Shown here in pieces: positions 1 to 6,940 of a stretch of DNA of 9,487 nucleotides. A model generated the notes under the pieces. It was not told the origin of the DNA and did not search any database. It saw only the letters and a program-made list of their open reading frames with translations. Numbering within the stretch: position 1 is the first letter of the stretch; every line of letters begins with the position of its first letter. The stretch is from JAWPNA01 sp045402695 (GTDB lineage Bacteria; Acidobacteriota; Polarisedimenticolia; JACPZX01; DASXTC01), in NCBI GenBank assembly GCA_045402695.1, contig JAWPNA010000114.1, positions 1-9,487 on the forward strand. The letters are read 5' to 3'. The position numbers and the translations under genes were made by a program.

Positions 1-453
1 CGGACCATCGCCCGGCAGGTGATCCAGAGAGACGGCTACACCTGCGGCGCACCGGAGTGCCTGATGCGGGGCGGTCTGGAGGCGGACCACATCAAGCTGC
101 GGTCCAGAGGAGGCCCGACGATCCTGAGCAACATGACGGCGCTGTGTGTCGCCCATCACCGGTATCACAAGCACGTGCTGGGGAGCCTGGTGCTGAGTGG
201 CGAGGCGCCCGATGCGCTGACGGTGAAGCTGGGGAGCCGGCTCTACCAGAAAGACGAGCTGCTCTACCCGAAGTTCGACGAGGGGGAACTGGACAACGAT
301 CCGTGGAAAATCGGCGAGCCGACGCTACTTGGAGGACTTTCCGGTCTTGGGCGACTTGCCGAGCAGTCGGCCGACGACGGACCCTTTGGGTTTGGCGGCC
401 TCCCGCTCCTCTTTCACGAGAGGATTCACGATCACCGGCTTCCTGGGGGCTGA
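1..453 (+). CDS. HNH endonuclease domain protein, C-terminal part (5' end outside window)
   Basis: The reading frame is open from base 1, so the start lies to the left; a GTG at 19 is inside the domain and is not taken as the start. The visible 150 residues begin with a zinc-ribbon HNH nuclease domain. Visible elements are a Cys pair (C15, C20), the D29-H30 pair of the first beta strand, a GG turn (37-38), N44, and C49-x-x-H52-H53. This is the full H-N-H metal-binding set, with C15/C20/C49/H52 as probable structural zinc ligands. HNH domains nick or cleave DNA using one divalent metal ion. The part after about residue 107 is Gly/Leu-rich, matches nothing I know, and overlaps the opposite-strand gene by 129 bases. 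The family role (restriction, mobile-element or repair nuclease) cannot be decided without the N-terminus. The domain call is strong and the biological role unknown. Confidence 0.85.
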   Translation, partial: RTIARQVIQRDGYTCGAPECLMRGGLEADHIKLRSRGGPTILSNMTALCVAHHRYHKHVLGSLVLSGEAPDALTVKLGSRLYQKDELLYPKFDEGELDNDPWKIGEPTLLGGLSGLGRLAEQSADDGPFGFGGLPLLFHERIHDHRLPGG

Positions 454-837
454 TGTCGCCTTGCCGGCGTCCTCCACGCTCCCGGTGATCTGCTCGACGT
501 CCATCACGGCGCGGTCACCTGGGCGGAAGTAGAAGGCCAGCTCCTGCCCGCCGCGCCCAACCTCGGCACGGTCGAAGACGAAGACGTCGTCGATCTCGCC
601 GGCGAGGCTCTGCTTGTAGGAAGTGATCCCTTTCACGGTGACCACGGTCTTGAGATAGGAGGTCTTGCGGCCGCCCATGAAGCCTCCGGATCCTCCGGAG
701 CCATCCGCGCGGGTGAGGGTGAAGACGAGTGTGTGCGTCGCCTTGTCGTGCACCAGGTCGCGGCCGAGGAAGGTGGCCTCGCGCAGCACTTGCACGGCCT
801 TGAGAAATGATGCTCGATCGGAGAACTGTTGTTTCAT
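325..837 (-). CDS. Hypothetical protein, lysine-rich C-terminus
   Basis: A 170-residue protein that I do not recognise. It has no signal peptide, membrane segment or cysteine, so it is probably cytoplasmic. Residues 1-45 look like a helix followed by a beta strand (HTLVFTLTRA at 35-44). A Gly/Ser-rich loop follows (47-58), then alternating strands (61-72, 84-89, 99-105), suggesting a small alpha/beta or beta-barrel fold. A basic tail (about 142-170) holds many Lys residues and could bind nucleic acid, which is inference only. ATG at 837 is the only start that fits the coding pattern; the longer frame upstream is antisense to the PLP-enzyme gene. No Shine-Dalgarno lies in the 9 bases between the start and a TACAAT hexamer, so the mRNA may be nearly leaderless. 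The gene is divergent from the 961 gene and convergent with the HNH gene. Confidence 0.7.
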   Translation of the reverse strand: MKQQFSDRASFLKAVQVLREATFLGRDLVHDKATHTLVFTLTRADGSGGSGGFMGGRKTSYLKTVVTVKGITSYKQSLAGEIDDVFVFDRAEVGRGGQELAFYFRPGDRAVMDVEQITGSVEDAGKATSAPRKPVIVNPLVKEEREAAKPKGSVVGRLLGKSPKTGKSSK

Positions 838-846
838 GGCGGGCGC

Positions 847-852
847 ATTGTA
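847..852 (-). promoter_or_regulatory. Candidate -10 element (TACAAT) for the 325-837 gene
   Basis: On the minus strand TACAAT matches five of six bases of the sigma-70 -10 consensus and sits 9 bases before the ATG at 837. No good -35 is found at 16-18 bases upstream (TGGCGT is the closest). If used, transcription would start at or within a few bases of the start codon, giving a leaderless message. The missing Shine-Dalgarno agrees with this. The evidence is one hexamer, so confidence is low. Confidence 0.3.
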
Positions 853-906
853 CTGGGTCCGTAGGGACAACGCCAGCCAGCGCCAGACCCCGCCGTGATG
901 GGATAA

Positions 907-965
907 GATGACCGCCGTCATCGCAGGCCGGAAGCGGGATGACATGGGAGCCATCAAGAGATGAC
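907..965. promoter_or_regulatory. Cluster of four GATGAC elements, possible operator
   Basis: GATGAC occurs at 907-912, 938-943 and 960-965 on the plus strand and in inverted form (GTCATC) at 917-922. The first and the inverted copy make a perfect 6-base inverted repeat with a 4-base centre. The cluster fills the space between the two divergent genes, and the last copy overlaps the ATG of the PLP-enzyme gene. Four copies within 59 bases are unlikely by chance and suggest a transcription-factor site, but I cannot name the regulator. The last copy may be partly explained by the start codon. Confidence 0.35.
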
Positions 966-2193
966 CAGCGAGAAGGCCTGGGCCGGCGGCGCCCCCCGCA
1001 CTCGGGCGGTTCATGCCGGGAGCGTCCCGGACCCGGCCACCGGCTCGATGACCACGCCGATCCACCGCACGACCGGGTTCGCCTTCGACAGCGTCGAGGA
1101 GATGGCCGAGACATTCGCGGGTCGCCGCGCTCACTACATCTACACCCGCTATGACAACCCGACCCTGAAGGAGGCCGAGGCAAAGCTCGCCGCGCTCGAG
1201 GATGCGCCACCCGGCGCGGAGGCGGTGGTCTTCTCCTCGGGGATGGCCGCCATCTCGGCGGGGCTGCTGGCGGGGCTCTCGGCGGGAGACCACCTGGTGG
1301 CGCAGGCGGAGCTGTACGGGGGCACGACGATGCTGCTGCGGAGCTTCGCGGGCAGGTTCGGCATCGGCGTGGACTTCATCGCCGGCGCGGAGCTTGAGGC
1401 CGGAAACCTCGACGCGGTCCTCGATCGGGCGGCGCGCGAAACGACGCGGGCCATCTACCTGGAGACCCCGGCCAACCCGACGCTGCAGATCGTGGACATC
1501 CGCGCGGTGGCGCATGCTGCCCGCGGACGTGGATGGCGCCTCTACGTGGACAACACGTTCGCCTCGCCGATCAACCAGCGCCCCTTCGAGTTGGGAGCCG
1601 ACGTGATCCTCCACAGCGCGACCAAGTACCTCGCGGGCCACGACGATCTCACGGCTGGTTTCCTGCTGGCGGCTGGCGAGATTCTCGTCAACGCCCGCCA
1701 GATCCGGATCGACATGGGCGCATGTCTCGACCCTTCGGTGGGATGGCTGCTGGCGCGCTCGATGAAGACGCTGGGCCTGCGCGTCGCCGCGCAGAACGAC
1801 AACGCCCTCGCCGTGGCGCGGCACCTGGAAGCGCACCCGAAGGTCGGGCGGGTGAACTATCCGGGGCTCCCATCGCATGCCGGGCACGCCGTGGCGGCAC
1901 GGCAGATGCACGGCTACGGCGGGATGCTCTCCTTCGATCTCGCCGTCGAGCAGCACCACGCGGCCGAAGCGGCTGCCCGGGCGCTGAAGTCCTTCAGGAT
2001 GATCCGGATCGTCCCGACGCTGGGCGGTGTGGAAACGCTCGCAATGGTTCCGGCGGTCTCCTCCCACTTCAGGATTCCCGCCGAGGAGCGAAGGAAGGCC
2101 GGGATCGGCGACGGCCTCATCCGGCTATCGGTGGGGATCGAGGACGCGCAAGACATCATCCAGGATCTGGACCGGGCGCTGGAGCGCGTCTGA
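961..2193 (+). CDS. PLP-dependent trans-sulfuration enzyme (Cys/Met metabolism family)
   Basis: A 410-residue fold-type I PLP enzyme of the Cys/Met metabolism family (cystathionine gamma-synthase or gamma-lyase, O-acetylhomoserine sulfhydrylase, methionine gamma-lyase). The length is normal for the family. The phosphate-binding Y61-x-R63 (YTRYDNPT) comes from the neighbouring subunit. Other landmarks are SSGMAA at 92-97, the ring-stacking YGGT at 119-122, D197 (VDNTF) that pairs with the pyridine nitrogen, and the Schiff-base lysine K222 in HSATKYLAGH. R388 (LIRLSVGIED) should bind the substrate carboxylate. The enzyme works in the cytoplasm as a tetramer in this family. Residues alone do not fix the reaction; gamma-lyases release ammonia and an alpha-keto acid, whereas synthases join homoserine esters to sulfur donors. 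ATG 961 has GGGAG 10 bases upstream. The stop overlaps the cstA start, so the two are one operon. Confidence 0.93.
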   Translation: MTSEKAWAGGAPRTRAVHAGSVPDPATGSMTTPIHRTTGFAFDSVEEMAETFAGRRAHYIYTRYDNPTLKEAEAKLAALEDAPPGAEAVVFSSGMAAISAGLLAGLSAGDHLVAQAELYGGTTMLLRSFAGRFGIGVDFIAGAELEAGNLDAVLDRAARETTRAIYLETPANPTLQIVDIRAVAHAARGRGWRLYVDNTFASPINQRPFELGADVILHSATKYLAGHDDLTAGFLLAAGEILVNARQIRIDMGACLDPSVGWLLARSMKTLGLRVAAQNDNALAVARHLEAHPKVGRVNYPGLPSHAGHAVAARQMHGYGGMLSFDLAVEQHHAAEAAARALKSFRMIRIVPTLGGVETLAMVPAVSSHFRIPAEERRKAGIGDGLIRLSVGIEDAQDIIQDLDRALERV

Positions 2194-4019
2194 TGCCTCA
2201 GTGGCTCAACCACGGCATGCCGCTGATGCTGCTGGCGCTCGGGATCCTCGCCATCGGGTATCGCTATTACAGCGCCTTTTTGGCCACGAAGGTCGCGGTG
2301 CTGGACGCGGACCGTGAAACCCCCGCGCACCGGTTCTCGGACGGCCAGAACTACGTCCCCACCAACAAGTGGGTCCTGTTCGGCCATCACTTCGCCGCCA
2401 TCACCGGCGCGGGGCCGCTGATCGGACCGGTCCTGGCCGCGCAGTTCGGATACCTGCCGGGATTGATCTGGATCGTCATCGGCGTGGTGCTGGCCGGCGC
2501 GGTGCACGATTTCATCATCCTGTTCGCTTCGGTGCGACGCGGCGGACGGTCCCTGGCCGAGATCGCCCGCACCGAGATCGGCCCCGTGAGCGGGCTGGTG
2601 ACGGGCCTGGCCATTCTCTTTATCATCGTCATCGCCCTGGCGGGCCTGGGTTTGGCCGTGGTGAACGCCCTGAAGGGGTCGCCCTGGGGCACGTTCACCA
2701 TCGCCTGCAGCATCCCCCTCGCGCTCTACATGGGCTTCCACATGTATGTCTTCCGCCAGGGGAGGATCGCGGAGGCGACGGTCATCGGGGTGGTGGGGCT
2801 GCTGGCGGCCGTCATCTCCGGCGCGTGGATCCCGGGCTCGCCGGTCGCCGCGTGGTTCACCTTCAGTCATCAGGGAATCACCCTCCTGATCGCCGCGTAC
2901 GGTCTCATCGCGTCCGTGCTGCCGGTCTGGCTGCTGCTGTGCCCGCGCGACTACCTGTCGTCGTACATGAAGCTGGGCACCATCGCGGTGCTGGTAGTGG
3001 GCGTGCTCATCGTCAATCCGGCGCTCAAGATGCCCCCGTTGAGCCAGTTCATCTCGGGCGGCGGGCCGATCATCCCCGGCAAGCTCTATCCGTTTGTCTT
3101 CATCACCATCGCCTGCGGCGCCATCTCGGGGTTTCATTCCCTGGTGGGCTCGGGAACCACCCCCAAGATGATCTCCAACGAGCGCGACATCAGGCCCATC
3201 GGGTATGGCGCCATGCTGCTGGAAGGGCTCGTCGGCGTCACATCAATGATCGCAGCTTCGTGTCTGAGTCCGGGCGACTATTTCGCCGTGAACGTGCCGC
3301 CGGAAGCTTTCTCCGGGCTGGGAATGCACACGGTCAATCTCGCCGACCTGTCCGCGCAGGTGGGCGAAAACGTGACGGGCCGCACCGGCGGCGCGGTGTC
3401 GCTCGCGCTGGGCATGGCGCAGATTTTCACGGGGCTGCCGGGCATGCGCGGGCTGATGTCGTACTGGTACCACTTCGCCATCATGTTCGAGGCGCTCTTC
3501 ATCCTGACCACCATCGACACCGGCACGCGTGTGGCCCGGTTTCTGGTGCAGGAGTTCCTGGGGAAGATCTACAAGCCGATGGAGCGCACTGACTGGATGC
3601 CCGGCACCATCGTCTCCTCGCTGCTGGTCGTGGCCGGATGGACCTACTTCATCCTGACCGGAAGCATCACCACCATCTGGCCGATGTTCGGCATATCGAA
3701 TCAGTTGCTGGCCGCGGTGGCGCTGTGCGTGGGCACCACCGTCATCATCAACTCGGGACGCGCGAAGTACGCATTCGTCACACTGGTGCCGCTGGCCTTC
3801 GTGGCCACCACCACGCTGACCGCCGGGTGGCTCAGCGTCACGACCAACTTCCTGCCGATGACCGCACGTCCCGGCCTCGCGTTCCAGGGATACCTCAACG
3901 CGACGATGACCCTCATCATGATGGGGTGCGTGGGGGTGATCCTGGTGGACTGCATCCGGAGATGGTCGTTGGTGCTGCTGGCGCCGCCCGGCGCGCGGGC
4001 CGCCCTACCTGGCCGCTGA
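2193..4019 (+). CDS. cstA: Carbon starvation protein CstA family transporter
   Basis: A 608-residue polytopic inner-membrane protein of the CstA family; characterised members (E. coli CstA and BtsT) import pyruvate, and CstA was also linked to peptide use in starvation. Family landmarks are all present: FGHHFAAITGAGPLIGPVLA (63-82), the GFHSLVGSGTTPKMI block (313-327), YWYHFAIMFEALFILTTIDTG (424-444, D442) and WPMFGISNQLLAA (496-508). At least 14 hydrophobic segments are visible between residues 8 and 585. It is shorter than the E. coli proteins (about 700), as in many non-enteric homologues. ATG 2193 overlaps the TGA of the PLP-enzyme gene (TGATG), with GGAG at 2181-2184 as ribosome site, which indicates translational coupling. 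The 3' end overlaps the convergent gene by 15 bases and no terminator is seen. The substrate is taken from the family and not shown here. Confidence 0.95.
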   Translation: MPQWLNHGMPLMLLALGILAIGYRYYSAFLATKVAVLDADRETPAHRFSDGQNYVPTNKWVLFGHHFAAITGAGPLIGPVLAAQFGYLPGLIWIVIGVVLAGAVHDFIILFASVRRGGRSLAEIARTEIGPVSGLVTGLAILFIIVIALAGLGLAVVNALKGSPWGTFTIACSIPLALYMGFHMYVFRQGRIAEATVIGVVGLLAAVISGAWIPGSPVAAWFTFSHQGITLLIAAYGLIASVLPVWLLLCPRDYLSSYMKLGTIAVLVVGVLIVNPALKMPPLSQFISGGGPIIPGKLYPFVFITIACGAISGFHSLVGSGTTPKMISNERDIRPIGYGAMLLEGLVGVTSMIAASCLSPGDYFAVNVPPEAFSGLGMHTVNLADLSAQVGENVTGRTGGAVSLALGMAQIFTGLPGMRGLMSYWYHFAIMFEALFILTTIDTGTRVARFLVQEFLGKIYKPMERTDWMPGTIVSSLLVVAGWTYFILTGSITTIWPMFGISNQLLAAVALCVGTTVIINSGRAKYAFVTLVPLAFVATTTLTAGWLSVTTNFLPMTARPGLAFQGYLNATMTLIMMGCVGVILVDCIRRWSLVLLAPPGARAALPGR

Positions 4020-4832
4020 GCCGGCGGCGATCAGCACGATGGGCGGTGGAGGAGGTGGAGCGACGAAGAGTTTCTCGCCGGGCAGCAGCGAGTAGTGCAG
4101 GAACTTGGCCGTGTCGAGATCGGTGGTGAGATAGAGCGTCAGGAGGGGCTGGCCGGGACGTTTCTTTTCTCCGGAGCCCCACCATCCCGACATCGCCTCC
4201 CGCACTCCCGCGATGATGTCGCCGAGGCGATCGGATGCCTTCTCGCGGAAGCTGAGCACCTTCGCCGTCCTGATGTGGAAGACGACCTCCTCCTCGAACT
4301 TGATGTAGTACTCCGAGGGGGCGTCCACGCCGAGCACCCCCGCGTCGCTGTGAACCGGTCCGGCTCCCGTCTGCGCATTGAGCTGGTTGGGATCCGAGTA
4401 GAGCTGGCCGGCCTGCTGGGCCTCCTGCTGCGAGGGAGGGATCAGCTCGGGATGGCCGCCCTCCTTTTCGAGGACCGTGAGGGGGCCGTTGAACATCCGC
4501 CAGATCGCTTCGGCGTCCGCCGGATGCCGGCCCCGCTCATCGTGAGCCACACTGCTGAACACATATGTCTTCAGGGTCCGGCCGCGGACGCGGAACTCCA
4601 GCTTGCCTTCCTTCGGGTGGAACACGATGTAGGGGGCCTTCGTCGCGGCGATCTCGGCCTCCTGCTTCAGGGTCGTGTTCTCCCTCAGAAGGCCACGCTG
4701 TTTTAGAAGCAGCGCCTGGTACTTGTCCAGCGCCGTCTCGGCTCCCGCGCGCGCCGTGGTGGCGCCGGCGATCGCCGCCAGCGCGACGCCGGCTGCGGCC
4801 ACGAATGCCGCGCGGCGCGAGGGATGTCTCAT
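4005..4832 (-). CDS. Secreted hypothetical protein coupled to an L,D-transpeptidase
   Basis: A 275-residue protein that I cannot assign to a named family. An N-terminal signal sequence (basic 1-7, hydrophobic 8-27, likely cleavage after A-R-A at 29) sends it to the periplasm. SRRAAF at 5-10 only loosely recalls a twin-arginine motif. A short helical stretch (34-63) is followed by strands at 67-93 (PYIVFHPKEGKLEFRVRGR) whose pattern recalls the first strands of YkuD domains. The middle is acidic and Gln-rich (121-165), with further strands at 175-195 and 228-258 and six consecutive prolines at 259-264. There is no cysteine in the whole protein, so it cannot be an active L,D-transpeptidase. The start codon at 4832 overlaps the stop of the upstream transpeptidase (ATGA), so it is translated from the same mRNA and probably acts with it. 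The longer frame to 4907 is rejected because it runs inside that gene. Confidence 0.8.
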   Translation of the reverse strand: MRHPSRRAAFVAAAGVALAAIAGATTARAGAETALDKYQALLLKQRGLLRENTTLKQEAEIAATKAPYIVFHPKEGKLEFRVRGRTLKTYVFSSVAHDERGRHPADAEAIWRMFNGPLTVLEKEGGHPELIPPSQQEAQQAGQLYSDPNQLNAQTGAGPVHSDAGVLGVDAPSEYYIKFEEEVVFHIRTAKVLSFREKASDRLGDIIAGVREAMSGWWGSGEKKRPGQPLLTLYLTTDLDTAKFLHYSLLPGEKLFVAPPPPPPIVLIAAGSAAR

Positions 4833-5581
4833 ATGATGTATACCTTGGTCCCGGTCTTCACGGTCTTGAAGATCTCCTCGAGGTCCTTCGACCCCAGGCG
4901 CACGCACCCATGGGTCACGTGCAACCCCAGCGCGCGCTCGAACAGAGTGCCGTGGATCAGATAGCCCTCGCCGAGGTCCAGCGCATAGTCGCCCAGCACC
5001 CCCTCCTCGACGCGTTCATTCCAGCTCCTCGGCATATCCTCGCCCGCCTCGACGAAGGCCCAGTCCGGCTTGGTCCAGGCGGGATCGTTGACCTTGCGCA
5101 GGACGGTGTACTCGCCGCGCGGCGTGTCGAAGACCCAGGAGCGCGGTTTGTTGGGATCCGACAGCCGCACTCCGGATCCGGTCGAGCAGACGGCATCGCG
5201 CATGACGGCGTCGTCCTGCATCATGTAGAGATGGTTCGCCCCCGTGTCGATGACAAGGTAGACGCCGCGCGGCTGCAGGGCGCGAATTCTCTTCTCGAGC
5301 CTCTCGTTGACCGCGGCCAGCTTCTTGACGTCTTTCTGCAGAGTGGCCAGGGCGGCTTCCAGTGCCTGTGCGTCGCCCGGGACCTCGACCCGCTCGGCAG
5401 CTCGTGTCGGGGCACCGCCACCGCGCGACCATTGCAGCGCGAGCAGGCCGGCCGACACGAGCAGCACGGTGAGCATGAGAAGGATGAGCGCTCGGGCGAT
5501 GTTGCCGCCCAACGTCTTGGGCCGGGGCGCGGCTGACTCAGGCCCTGCGGGGTCCGGCTTGTCGTGGGCCGATTCGCTCAT
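4829..5581 (-). CDS. Membrane-anchored L,D-transpeptidase (YkuD domain)
   Basis: A 250-residue enzyme. After a Pro-rich cytoplasmic start there is one membrane segment (about 29-50) and a predicted coiled coil (72-103, heptad-like Leu/Ala with Lys/Glu). The YkuD domain runs from about 107 to the end, so catalysis is periplasmic. The active-site signature is complete: H210-G211 in YLIHGTL, then H224-G225-C226-V227-R228 (THGCVRL), with C226 the nucleophile. YkuD enzymes form 3-3 peptidoglycan cross-links or attach proteins to the meso-diaminopimelate of the stem peptide; this sequence cannot separate those roles. ATG 5581 lies 13 bases after the upstream stop and is preceded by a G-rich stretch (seven G at 5589-5595) that could serve as ribosome site. 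The frame extended to 5707 adds a low-complexity Pro/Ala/Arg stretch antisense-like in character and overlaps the upstream gene, so it is rejected. The stop overlaps the next start by ATGA. Confidence 0.93.
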   Translation of the reverse strand: MSESAHDKPDPAGPESAAPRPKTLGGNIARALILLMLTVLLVSAGLLALQWSRGGGAPTRAAERVEVPGDAQALEAALATLQKDVKKLAAVNERLEKRIRALQPRGVYLVIDTGANHLYMMQDDAVMRDAVCSTGSGVRLSDPNKPRSWVFDTPRGEYTVLRKVNDPAWTKPDWAFVEAGEDMPRSWNERVEEGVLGDYALDLGEGYLIHGTLFERALGLHVTHGCVRLGSKDLEEIFKTVKTGTKVYII

Positions 5582-5594
5582 GACCAGGCCCCCC

Positions 5595-6806
5595 CTACCG
5601 AGAGCCGCCCGCGACGCCGGCGCCGCGGGTCGCGGAGGCGCGGGGCTGCGTCCCCCCGCCCAGTCGTGCCGCGGCGAGATCGGTTGTGCCATCCGACTCG
5701 AACCCAACGATCGTGACGGGTGTGCCGACGCCGACCCGATCGAACAGATCGTCCATGTCGCGGTTCAAGAGCGCGACGCACCCGTCGGTCCAGTCGCCGC
5801 CGCGTCCGCCCTCGCCGTGAATCTCGATCAGGCCACCGATGCGGGCCCGGCGCGACACCTGCCCGCGTTGCTTGGCCTGGTTGAACCGCGCCATGTCTTC
5901 CGCGTTCGGGTAGTTCAGGAGAAGGGCCTTGTACCACCGCGTCTGCCGCAATCCGCGCTTTTCCGTGACGCGGTACCGCCCTTCCGGCGTGGCCCGGTCG
6001 CCGGAGACGATCTTGTCCATCGTTCCGTTGACTCCCAGCTCGGCGCGGTACGAGCGCACGCGGCGGCCGTCCGAAACAAGCGATAACGTGCGCCTCATCT
6101 TGTCCACGATGATCGCCTTGCTGTCGTTGGCGGCGGACCATTCGAGAGTCTCGCGCACCCAGCGACGGTAAAGGGCGCTGCGCCCGGGATCGGCGCTCGA
6201 CCGGATGTAACGGGAAAACCTGGCTCGCGCCGAGTCCAGGCCTTCGTTGGCATGCTGCGCCGACTGGAGGGCGCGGGCAAACTCGCCGCTCCCCAGCAAT
6301 GACTTGGCTTCGATGTAACTGACCTCGGCGCGCTTCACGTCCGAGCGGATCGAGCTCCGGGGAGGGATGTACGTCATCAGCCACTCCATCTGGTCGAAAC
6401 TGGAGTCGGCCCTTCTCAGCAGGTGCGTGGCGCGGTGCTGGTCGTGCGCCTGCTGCTGCCGGGATCGGGTCTGGGCGAGCCGCGCGCGGCGGATGCTCGT
6501 CTCGAACATGGCTTCAGAGCGCCCGAACGCGCGGTTCCACCGCATCTTTTGGAGCTGGAGGCCCATCTCACGCAATCCCGCCGTGAACGATTCCTCCGCG
6601 GCCGCCATCAACTCGGGAGCGAGATCGCCGGCCCCCTCGTCACGTGCTTTCTGGAGCTCGGCCTTCGCCTCGTACTTCCTGGTGATGGGCGCCTCGGCAC
6701 AACCGGCGGCTGTCAGCGCGAGGCAGATCGCCGCCCCCATCGCCGGGAGGCGACACAGGAAAGAGCGAGTCGGGGGAGTTGGGCGAGGGAAGTTCAGATC
6801 TTCCAT
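5595..6806 (-). CDS. Lipoprotein L,D-transpeptidase with helical N-terminal region (YkuD domain)
   Basis: A 403-residue protein. Residues 14-36 form a lipoprotein signal (hydrophobic 22-33, lipobox ending at C36). Residues 45-225 are helical and Ala/Arg/Gln-rich, and the first part (48-75) resembles the lipoprotein encoded upstream. The YkuD domain starts near 231 (AIIVDKMRRTLSLV) and carries ATPEGRYRV (272-280), IEIHG (327-331, H330) and WTDGCVAL (339-346, C343 the nucleophile). Asp replaces the His before the GC pair, as in the YafK-like TxGCIA branch, so this is a different subtype from the neighbouring transpeptidase. The tail after 370 is low-complexity. The role is peptidoglycan cross-linking or covalent anchoring in the periplasm. 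ATG 6806 gives a basic n-region but has a poor ribosome site; M24 (6737) is an alternative start, which also leaves the lipobox intact. The next gene starts 13 bases after its stop. Confidence 0.9.
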   Translation of the reverse strand: MEDLNFPRPTPPTRSFLCRLPAMGAAICLALTAAGCAEAPITRKYEAKAELQKARDEGAGDLAPELMAAAEESFTAGLREMGLQLQKMRWNRAFGRSEAMFETSIRRARLAQTRSRQQQAHDQHRATHLLRRADSSFDQMEWLMTYIPPRSSIRSDVKRAEVSYIEAKSLLGSGEFARALQSAQHANEGLDSARARFSRYIRSSADPGRSALYRRWVRETLEWSAANDSKAIIVDKMRRTLSLVSDGRRVRSYRAELGVNGTMDKIVSGDRATPEGRYRVTEKRGLRQTRWYKALLLNYPNAEDMARFNQAKQRGQVSRRARIGGLIEIHGEGGRGGDWTDGCVALLNRDMDDLFDRVGVGTPVTIVGFESDGTTDLAAARLGGGTQPRASATRGAGVAGGSR

Positions 6807-6856
6807 TCCGGAGAGCGCGAGAACCAGTCCGCGAGATAGTCTGCCTGTACGTCCAT
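6794..6856 (-). CDS. Candidate 20-residue leader peptide overlapping the transpeptidase start
   Basis: A short minus-strand frame, MDVQADYLADWFSRSPEWKI, has a GGGAGG site at 6869-6874, 12 bases before its ATG. It ends 10 bases inside the transpeptidase gene whose own start (6806) lacks a clear ribosome site. Both start codons sit in the same 10-mer CCGGAATGGA, exactly 50 bases apart. This could be a leader ORF that couples translation to the transpeptidase by reinitiation. It is short enough to be chance, so confidence is low. Confidence 0.3.
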   Translation of the reverse strand: MDVQADYLADWFSRSPEWKI

Positions 6857-6885
6857 TCCGGCCAAGAACCTCCCGAAATGTACGC

Positions 6886-6921
6886 CCCGGGCCGCCGGTT
6901 CGCAATCTCCGGCGGCCCGGG
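6886..6921 (-). terminator. GC-rich hairpin after the helical lipoprotein gene
   Basis: A perfect 13-base inverted repeat (6886-6898 with 6909-6921, CCCGGGCCGCCGG) encloses a 10-base loop and lies 19 bases after the lipoprotein stop. Every stem pair is G-C. The minus-strand sequence after it has only TTT and no true U-tract. It may be a partial terminator, an attenuator or an mRNA-stabilising 3' hairpin that sets the lipoprotein level above that of the transpeptidase genes. Confidence 0.55.
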
Positions 6922-6940
6922 CGCAGTGGTCCGCGACGGC

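Noticed and set aside
1914..3137. 407-codon minus-strand open frame, antisense to the PLP-enzyme and cstA genes
   Set aside because: Composition is Arg/Asp/Gln/His-rich with no domain sense, as expected opposite a high-GC membrane-protein gene; cstA on the other strand has clear family motifs.
2369..3592. 407-codon plus-strand open frame inside cstA in another frame
   Set aside because: It is Arg/Gly/His-rich shadow coding produced by GC bias; the cstA frame carries the conserved motifs.
4095..5536. Plus-strand frames of 203 and 323 codons opposite the secreted protein and transpeptidase genes
   Set aside because: They are antisense shadows lacking motifs; the minus strand has the YkuD signature and a signal peptide.
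5582..5707. N-terminal extension of the membrane-anchored transpeptidase
   Set aside because: It overlaps the end of the upstream transpeptidase by over 100 bases and is Pro/Ala/Arg low-complexity; ATG 5581 gives tight operon spacing.
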